DNA from: Nitrosomonadales bacterium
Lineage (GTDB): Bacteria; Pseudomonadota; Gammaproteobacteria; Burkholderiales; SG8-41
Length of the DNA stretch: 8,318 nt
Assembly: GCA_009885185.1 (NCBI GenBank)
Contig: VFLF01000224.1
Location: 1-8,318, forward strand
Direction: 5' to 3'
Under the pieces are notes generated by a model. That model had not been told where the DNA came from, did not search any database, and worked only from the letters and a program-made list of their open reading frames with translations. The position numbers and the translations under genes are program-made. Each line of letters begins with the position of its first letter. Position 1 is the first letter of the stretch. Positions 1-5,261 of the stretch are shown piece after piece.

Positions 1-375
1 GTCAAGGCCGCCTTGCTCGAGCTGGTGCCCGAAGGTGTCGATGCGTTAGTGGACACCAGCGGCCACATCCCCACCGTGCAGGCGGGCATCGCCGCGCTGG
101 CGCCGCTTGGTCGCTGCGGCTTGATCAGTTCAGCCAAAGGGGCCGAGCTTGCGCTCAGCCCGCTTCACTTGATGACGGGCGGCCGGGTGGTGATGGGCAT
201 CCATGTCGGCGACAGCGTCCCCGCAGTCTTTATTCCCCAGTTGCTCGAGTACCACCGCCAGGGCCGCTTCCCCTTCGATCGCCTGCTGCGCTTCTATCCG
301 TTCGAGCGCATCAACGATGCGTTGGAAGACCTTGCCAAAGGCAGGGTGCTCAAGCCGGTGATACGGATGCCGTAG
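1..375 (+). CDS. Aryl/benzyl-alcohol dehydrogenase-like MDR enzyme (C-terminal part, 5' truncated)
   Basis: The first codon of the window is already in frame, so the gene begins upstream; 124 residues and a TAG stop are present. What remains is the end of the Rossmann domain (DALVDTSG, then LAPLGRCGLISS) and the C-terminal catalytic segment. The stretch GDSVPAVFIPQLLEYHRQG followed by FPFDRLLRFYPFERIN is, from family knowledge, typical of NAD-dependent zinc aryl- and benzyl-alcohol dehydrogenases (XylB/AreB type), which oxidise aromatic alcohols to aldehydes in the cytoplasm. The catalytic zinc ligands would lie upstream of the window and cannot be checked. It is the only + strand gene and converges on the cupin gene, leaving 28 bases between stops. 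The MDR family is secure; benzyl-alcohol specificity is inference, although the aldehyde dehydrogenase nearby would be a natural next step. Confidence 0.88.
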   Translation, partial: VKAALLELVPEGVDALVDTSGHIPTVQAGIAALAPLGRCGLISSAKGAELALSPLHLMTGGRVVMGIHVGDSVPAVFIPQLLEYHRQGRFPFDRLLRFYPFERINDALEDLAKGRVLKPVIRMP

Positions 376-403
376 CCGATGAGCGCGGCATGACAACCCC
401 TCG

Positions 404-1399
404 TTACTTACCCAGCTCGTAGTACAGATACGGCCATACCTTCTTGGCCAGGGGCTGGAAAAGCTGAGACCTGAGGGCGAAGTTGATGCGGATGTGCCGC
501 GCATCGGTTGTCCCCGTGTTGAAGTGTTGATGGATCGTCTGCGGACCGGGGACGTGAATCAGGGTTCCGGCTTTCCATTCGGTGCGGACATCCTCCACCA
601 CTGAATAGCCTTCTCCTTCGAGCGTATAGAGCAAAGCCTCCATGTGCGCGTGTTTGCCCGAATGCTTGCCGGGGTGGTCATACATGATTCCGGAGATCTC
701 CACTTCCCGGGCCTTGAAACCGCTGTCTTGCCATCTCATCAGACGGACCATTTTGGAACGATGGCCCTTCGTGCCGGGGGTTCTCATCTCTTTGGCCAGT
801 GTCTTGGAGTACTCGTCGGTCTGCTTGCCCCAAGTCTCCGCCATTTTGTCGCCTTCGACCACAGGCGCATCCTTGGCTCGCATGATGATTCTCCCGAGCT
901 CCGCATGAAAGTCTGAATCAGCGACGGGAACGTCGTCGAGGGCGTGCAGGTGGGTCTGCCCCGCCTCTTCGTATTGAAAGACCTTGGCCACTCCGACAAA
1001 AATCTCGAACGACAGCGCCATCACCGAAAAATAGCGCGCTGTCTCGGTGCCCAGGTTGAAGTGCTGATGTACAACCCCGAAAGGGATGAAGATACAGCTG
1101 TCCTGCTCCCAGTCGTATCGCTTGCCATCGATGACGCTGCAACCCTTGCCCTTGAGGATGTAGATGGCTTCTTCGCCGTGATAATGCTTTCCTGTATTCC
1201 ACTGGGGCGGAATTTCCCCCAGCATCACGTCCCCGGTGGTGAGGAATCCATTGTCGCGCGAACATACCAGGGCGGCTTTGTAATCCTGCCTGGTGCGTAC
1301 CCATTCCAGCTCTTCTTCTTGAATGCTGGTTCTCGCGCCAGCGCATCGTTGCTTCCAGTCATCGCTTGCGTTCAACCAGCGATCATAAAAATTTGCCAT
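404..1399 (-). CDS. Two-domain cupin protein (bicupin), possible metal-dependent dioxygenase
   Basis: A 331-residue protein with two cupin barrels. The first, about residues 58-130, has H72 and H74 with E76/E77 in the first metal-binding motif, and P106-x-G108-xx-H111-xxx-N115 matching the second. The second, about 237-310, has H250, H252 and E254, then H290 in an almost identical HQHFN segment. Both barrels therefore appear able to bind a metal. The repeat of KHxH...HQHFNxGT in both halves points to internal duplication. Bicupins of this size include gentisate and 1-hydroxy-2-naphthoate ring-cleaving dioxygenases, but overall resemblance is not close enough to name a substrate; a non-catalytic cupin or isomerase is possible. 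No signal peptide is visible, so it is cytoplasmic. The ATG is preceded by GGATGGAAGA, a moderate ribosome-binding site. It is the last gene of the - strand series, 118 bases after the solute-binding protein. Confidence 0.85.
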   Translation of the reverse strand: MANFYDRWLNASDDWKQRCAGARTSIQEEELEWVRTRQDYKAALVCSRDNGFLTTGDVMLGEIPPQWNTGKHYHGEEAIYILKGKGCSVIDGKRYDWEQDSCIFIPFGVVHQHFNLGTETARYFSVMALSFEIFVGVAKVFQYEEAGQTHLHALDDVPVADSDFHAELGRIIMRAKDAPVVEGDKMAETWGKQTDEYSKTLAKEMRTPGTKGHRSKMVRLMRWQDSGFKAREVEISGIMYDHPGKHSGKHAHMEALLYTLEGEGYSVVEDVRTEWKAGTLIHVPGPQTIHQHFNTGTTDARHIRINFALRSQLFQPLAKKVWPYLYYELGK

Positions 1400-1517
1400 T
1401 CTTCCATCCCAAAAAGTCGGCGAAGCCGGAACCGTTAAACATTTTCATTGCAGCAGCCACTCAGGAACTACGGTGTCACGCACCTGAAATCCGCCAACCG
1501 GAGCTTTCCCACGGCCA

Positions 1518-2666
1518 TTAATTGCGAAGCAGTTTGACCACCTCCTCGAAGGACTTGACCCACTTATCGCCTTGGTCCAATGCAACAGCGGGATCCACCA
1601 TCTCGGTGCGCAGAGGGCCGAGTGGGGACGGCACCTTGGAATTGGTCGGGACATAATTGAGCGACACAAGCCCGTTCTGTCCTTCGATGGAAACCATGTA
1701 CTCGTAGAACAGCAACGCTGCATTCGGATGCGGCGCACGAGCCACGACGCCCACCCCACTGGGGCTCGAGACCACCGGATCCAGGACAAACCAATCGATC
1801 GGCGCACCGCTTTTCTTCGAGTTGACCGGCATATAGCTATAGTCGGTCAGCGCCAGCGCCACGTCTCCCGCAACAACCAGGTTGTTGAGTACCGAGTGTC
1901 CTTTGCGCACGGAAATGCCGTTCTGCTTTACCAGGTCGGAGAAGAACTTGATGCCCTTCTCCTCGCCCATACTGCGCACCACAGTCGAGTACCACTCCGG
2001 CACATCCGCCTCGATGCCCAGCTTTCCCTTCCACTTGGGATGCAGCAGGTCCGCGAAAGTTTTCGGGAGATCTTCTTTTTTGACCAGATTGGTGTTGTAG
2101 GCCTGCACCCAAACCGCCAGGTACGTCGCCGCCCATCCCCGATGAGGCCGCAGTGCGCCCGGAAGGAGGTCCTTTTGGTAGGGGGAATCGATTGGCTGGA
2201 ATATTTTCTCCCGATGCAGCGACTCCATCACCAGTCCACTGGAATGGACGGCGTCCACCTCGTAATGTTTGCCCGCACTTTCCTTGACAACGCGGTTCAA
2301 GACATTTTCGGAACCGGACCGCCATACCTTCACTTTGATATCGTATTTCTGTTCGAATGGCCCCAACAATGGGGCCAGGTCCTTTTGCGACAGGCTGGTG
2401 TAGAGCGTCAGCGTGCCTTCCTTCCTGGCTGCTTCGGCCAGCTTCTGCGACCGGTCCGGTCCCTGATAGGTCCAGAGCGATGTGTCTTGTGCCAGGCAGG
2501 GCAATGCCGTTGCCAGTGCGATCAGCACCAGGCCAAAACGGCGAAGGCTGCCCGTCAACAGCGGTTGGGCGAGACTGCTGAAACCAAAAGCGCGCGCGCC
2601 ATTCCCAGAGAACTGGAAAATGTCGAACCGGTTAACCAGATGCGGATCTTGTTCAATTTGTGCCAT
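1518..2666 (-). CDS. ABC-type extracellular solute-binding protein (family 1, AfuA/FbpA-like)
   Basis: Periplasmic binding protein presumed to deliver a substrate to an ABC permease. After a secretion signal come the usual elements: LTLYTSLSQKDLAPLLGPFE near the mature N-terminus, the EVDAVHSSG segment, HPKWKGKLGIEADVPEW in the hinge region, and SSPSGVGVVARAPHPNAALL near the end. This resembles AfuA/FbpA-type proteins (PF13416/PF13343), but the paired tyrosines that bind iron in FbpA are not evident (only YSY), so iron may not be the ligand. Start: the chosen ATG at 2666 gives 382 residues and has GGAAAGGG 8 bases upstream. The frame also allows GTG at 2705, with no good ribosome-binding site, and TTG at 2558, which would place the signal (MTGSLRRFGLVLIALATALP, cleavage after CLA) directly at the N-terminus. 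No permease or ATPase gene is in the window. Confidence 0.82.
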   Translation of the reverse strand: MAQIEQDPHLVNRFDIFQFSGNGARAFGFSSLAQPLLTGSLRRFGLVLIALATALPCLAQDTSLWTYQGPDRSQKLAEAARKEGTLTLYTSLSQKDLAPLLGPFEQKYDIKVKVWRSGSENVLNRVVKESAGKHYEVDAVHSSGLVMESLHREKIFQPIDSPYQKDLLPGALRPHRGWAATYLAVWVQAYNTNLVKKEDLPKTFADLLHPKWKGKLGIEADVPEWYSTVVRSMGEEKGIKFFSDLVKQNGISVRKGHSVLNNLVVAGDVALALTDYSYMPVNSKKSGAPIDWFVLDPVVSSPSGVGVVARAPHPNAALLFYEYMVSIEGQNGLVSLNYVPTNSKVPSPLGPLRTEMVDPAVALDQGDKWVKSFEEVVKLLRN

Positions 2667-2674
2667 GGCCTGCG

Positions 2675-2682
2675 CCCTTTCC
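2675..2682 (-). promoter_or_regulatory. Putative ribosome-binding site for the ABC-type binding protein
   Basis: On the - strand this reads GGAAAGGG, 8 bases before the ATG at 2666. It is the reason that ATG was preferred over the GTG at 2705, but it does not exclude the TTG at 2558, which lacks such a site but fits the signal peptide better. Confidence 0.45.
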
Positions 2683-2745
2683 AAAGCTCCAATGAGGAGA
2701 AACACGACATTTATTCCCAGTAGATGGCCGCTTCACCGGCCAAGC

Positions 2746-4203
2746 TTATTTCACCAGTATGTTGATGACCTTGATCTCGGTGTAGCTCAACATTTCTTCC
2801 AGGCCTTCCTCGCGTCCGACGCCGCTGTTCTTCAAACCGCCATAGGGGACGCCGCGAAAATGGGTGCCAACGCCGTTGACCCAGACGTAGCCGGCATCGA
2901 TGCGATGGGCCATGCGCAGGGCGCTGTCGATGTCGCGCGTCCACACCGCCGCGGTCAGCCCGTAATCGACGGCATTGGCCATCGCCACCGCCTCGTCGGG
3001 GTCGCGCCAGCGCAAGACCGACAGCACCGGCCCGAAGATCTCCTCGCGGGCGCTGCGCATGGACATGTCGACACCGGCGAACACAGTCGGCTCGATCCAG
3101 AACCCGCGTGCAAACTGCTCCCCTTTCGGCCGCCCGCCGCCGGCAACCAGCCGGGCGCCCTCCTCCTGGCCGATACGGATATAGGACATAGTCTTATCGT
3201 ATTGCGCGCGTGAATTCATCGGCCCCATCGTCGCCGCGGGATCCAGCGGGTGGCCGACCTTGATGCGGCGGATGCGGGCCAGCACGCGTTCGAGCATCTC
3301 GTCGTGGATCGACTCGTGCACCAGCAGGCGGCTGGTCGAGCCGCAGGATTGTCCCGACCAGCCGAAATTCATGCCCTGGACGGCCGCCTCCACCGCCCTG
3401 TCGAGATCGGCGTCGGCGAAAACCACCATCGGGTTCTTGCCGCCAAGTTCGAGCGTGACATGCTTGATCGAGGTTTCCGCCGCCGCCCGCTGAATCGCCA
3501 TGCCCGCGGCGGCCGAGCCGATGAAGGCGATGCGTTTGACCCGCGGGTGCCGCACCAGGGCCTCGCCGGTGTCGCGGCCGCCGGTCACGATGTTCGCGAC
3601 GCCGGGCGGCAGCAGTTGCGCGCACAGTTCGCCCAGCATGCCGGCCGACAGCGGGCTTTGTTCCGATGGTTTGATGACGATGGAGTTGCCGGCGATCAGG
3701 GCCGGCGCCAGTCTCGCGGCGGCAAAGCCGATCGGATGATTGAAGGGAATGATGCGCCCGACGATGCCGTAAGGAACGCGCTGGGTGAAGTGCAGGTTGG
3801 GTGTCGTACCGGGAATGGTCTCGCCCTTCATTTCGTAGGCCAGGCCGCAAAAAAACTGCATGCGCTCCACCGCCGTGGCTACATCCTTGCGCATCGGTCC
3901 AATGGTGTTGCCCGTATCGCGGGTCTCGATCTGGGCAAATTCCTCGGCCGGTGCGCTGATGCCGTCCGCCAGTTTGCGGATGTATTCGACCCGCTGCGCT
4001 ACCGGCAATGCAGCCCAGGCGGGTTGGGCACGCCCGGCCGCGGCGACGGCTGCGGCCATGTCGGCGGCGCTGCCCGCCGGTACCCTTCCCAGGGGCGTCT
4101 CGTCGGCGGGATCGATGGTTTCCAGCCAGCCGCCGTCCAGGCTTTCGACCAGTTGCCCGTCGATCAGCATGCGCGCGGTGGTATACCGCTTTTCGTTGTC
4201 CAT
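2746..4203 (-). CDS. NAD(P)-dependent aldehyde dehydrogenase (ALDH superfamily)
   Basis: A 485-residue, full-length cytoplasmic aldehyde dehydrogenase that should oxidise an aldehyde to its acid. Visible family elements in order: N155 in PFNHPIG, K178 in IKPSE of the cofactor site, the FIGS turn (227-230), the general base E252 in LELGG, the catalytic cysteine C287 in GQSCGS, and EEIFGP (387-392). All key catalytic residues are intact. It is similar in size and motifs to betaine-aldehyde, benzaldehyde or hydroxymuconic-semialdehyde dehydrogenases, and the substrate cannot be chosen among these. The ATG at 4203 is preferred over an in-frame TTG at 4227 because AAGGAGAAGG lies 8 bases before it. 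It begins 36 bases after the Bug gene stop and ends 79 bases before the chosen start of the ABC-type binding protein. With the alcohol dehydrogenase it would make a plausible alcohol-to-acid pair. Confidence 0.93.
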   Translation of the reverse strand: MDNEKRYTTARMLIDGQLVESLDGGWLETIDPADETPLGRVPAGSAADMAAAVAAAGRAQPAWAALPVAQRVEYIRKLADGISAPAEEFAQIETRDTGNTIGPMRKDVATAVERMQFFCGLAYEMKGETIPGTTPNLHFTQRVPYGIVGRIIPFNHPIGFAAARLAPALIAGNSIVIKPSEQSPLSAGMLGELCAQLLPPGVANIVTGGRDTGEALVRHPRVKRIAFIGSAAAGMAIQRAAAETSIKHVTLELGGKNPMVVFADADLDRAVEAAVQGMNFGWSGQSCGSTSRLLVHESIHDEMLERVLARIRRIKVGHPLDPAATMGPMNSRAQYDKTMSYIRIGQEEGARLVAGGGRPKGEQFARGFWIEPTVFAGVDMSMRSAREEIFGPVLSVLRWRDPDEAVAMANAVDYGLTAAVWTRDIDSALRMAHRIDAGYVWVNGVGTHFRGVPYGGLKNSGVGREEGLEEMLSYTEIKVINILVK

Positions 4204-4211
4204 GTCCAAAC

Positions 4212-4221
4212 CCTTCTCCTT
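4212..4221 (-). promoter_or_regulatory. Ribosome-binding site of the aldehyde dehydrogenase
   Basis: On the - strand it reads AAGGAGAAGG, ending 8 bases before the ATG at 4203. The upstream in-frame TTG at 4227 lies on the wrong side of this site, so the site decides the start. Confidence 0.7.
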
Positions 4222-4239
4222 GCGCAATATCGAGCGCGA

Positions 4240-5208
4240 TCAGTCGACGATTTTCGCCGTCTCGATGACGGTCTTCCATCGGGCGCTATCGCTTTGAAGC
4301 AGCGCGGCCAGTTGCTTGGGGCCCTCCGGGCGTGAGTTTGGGACAACCTCCTGCCGCAGCAAGTCCTGTTGGAAGTCCTGCGTATTCAATATCGCCGTGA
4401 TGTCGGCACTGAGTTTGTCGACGATGCCAGGTGGCGTGTTCCTGGGCACGAAAACGCCGATCCAGCTGGCGGCCTGCACGCCTTCGATATTGCTCTCGCT
4501 GAAGGTAGGCACATCCGGTGTTGTTGGCGAGCGTTGGTCGCCGGCCGTTGCCAGCACCCGGAGCTTGTTGCCCTTGATCAGCGGCATGACCGCGTTGAGG
4601 GGGAAGAATCCCATTTGCACCCGCCCCCCCGCCATGTCGGTCACCGCGCCGGCAGTGGATTTGTACGCGATGTGGACGATGTCGGTCCCAGAGATCTGTT
4701 TGAACAGCTCGGTGTAGAGATGATGCGGCGTACGCACGCCAGGTGTCGCATAGTTCAGCTTGCCCGGCTGGCTCCTGGCCAGCGCGATCAGGTCCTGAAC
4801 CGACTTGACCGGCAATGCCGGGTCCACGATCAGCGCGGTGACCGTGGTCCCCATGAGAGCCACGGGTTTGAGGTCATGGGTGCTCCAGTTCCTATCCTTG
4901 TGCACAGGACTGATCATGCTGATGGTGTTGGTGACGACCAGGATCGTCTGGCCGTCGGCCGGTGCGCGAGCCACCGCGCCCATCCCGATGGTGCCGCTGG
5001 CACCGACCTTGTTGTCGACCACCACCGGCTGGTTCCATTTCGCAGTCAGCCGTTGCGACAGCGCTCGCGCAACAATGTCGGAAGAGGTGCTGGGTGAGGT
5101 TGGAACGATCAGCGTCACGGGCCCCGCAGGGTAAGGCTGGGCGTGAGCCGCCAACGCGCAGGCCGCCACTGCGAGCCAAACGCAAAGCCGCTTTGAATCT
5201 ATGCGCAC
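4240..5208 (-). CDS. Bug-family tripartite tricarboxylate transporter substrate-binding protein
   Basis: A 322-residue periplasmic binding protein of the Bug (TctC, PF03401) family, which binds carboxylates or other small organic solutes. Residues 1-23 are a signal peptide: positive start (RIDSKR), hydrophobic core, cleavage after AHA and before QPYPAGP. Family landmarks: VTLIVP at 31-36, SSDIVARAL at 42-50, VVVDNKVGASGTIG near 62-74, LNYATPGVRTPHHL, DIVHIAYKSTAGAVTDMAGG, LRVLATAGDQRSP and DVPTFSE. The loop normally containing two glycines (PxxPGGxxDxxAR) reads PTSPSTSSDIVAR here, a variation in the ligand-contact region. The GTG start is supported by AAGGAG 6 bases upstream. No TctA/TctB-type membrane genes are in the window, which is common for Bug proteins: many are orphans. 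It sits 53 bases after the molybdoenzyme and 36 bases before the aldehyde dehydrogenase. Confidence 0.94.
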   Translation of the reverse strand: MRIDSKRLCVWLAVAACALAAHAQPYPAGPVTLIVPTSPSTSSDIVARALSQRLTAKWNQPVVVDNKVGASGTIGMGAVARAPADGQTILVVTNTISMISPVHKDRNWSTHDLKPVALMGTTVTALIVDPALPVKSVQDLIALARSQPGKLNYATPGVRTPHHLYTELFKQISGTDIVHIAYKSTAGAVTDMAGGRVQMGFFPLNAVMPLIKGNKLRVLATAGDQRSPTTPDVPTFSESNIEGVQAASWIGVFVPRNTPPGIVDKLSADITAILNTQDFQQDLLRQEVVPNSRPEGPKQLAALLQSDSARWKTVIETAKIVD

Positions 5209-5214
5209 CGTGGT

Positions 5215-5220
5215 CTCCTT
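5215..5220 (-). promoter_or_regulatory. Ribosome-binding site supporting a GTG start for the Bug protein
   Basis: On the - strand this is AAGGAG, 6 bases before the GTG at 5208. No ATG in the same frame competes near the signal peptide, so the GTG start is well supported. Confidence 0.75.
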
Positions 5221-5261
5221 TTCTCAACCCGCATGAAGATAATCAACACCCGCAGCGGCGC

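Noticed and set aside
1408..1430. Short hairpin followed by T run on the - strand (CGGCTTCGCCGACTTTTT) just before the cupin ATG, resembling a terminator.
   Set aside because: The stem is only four base pairs with a three-base loop, flanking bases do not pair, and it lies so close to the cupin start that it is more likely chance; at most a weak attenuator.
1445..1807. 120-codon open frame on the - strand overlapping the end of the solute-binding protein.
   Set aside because: Arg/Trp/Ser-rich translation with no recognisable motif, mostly inside a well-supported gene in another frame; a shadow of GC-rich sequence.
1572..2723. 383-codon open frame on the + strand opposite the ABC-type binding protein.
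   Set aside because: Antisense shadow; the opposite strand encodes a protein with clear family motifs and a signal peptide.
3250..4335. 361-codon open frame on the + strand opposite the aldehyde dehydrogenase.
   Set aside because: It is antisense to a gene with every ALDH catalytic motif intact, and its translation is rich in Arg, Gly and Ala without domain features.
5198..5233. Eleven-codon frame on the - strand (MRVEKRRPRCA) overlapping the Bug start.
   Set aside because: Too short, no ribosome-binding site of its own and no regulatory hairpin; likely chance.
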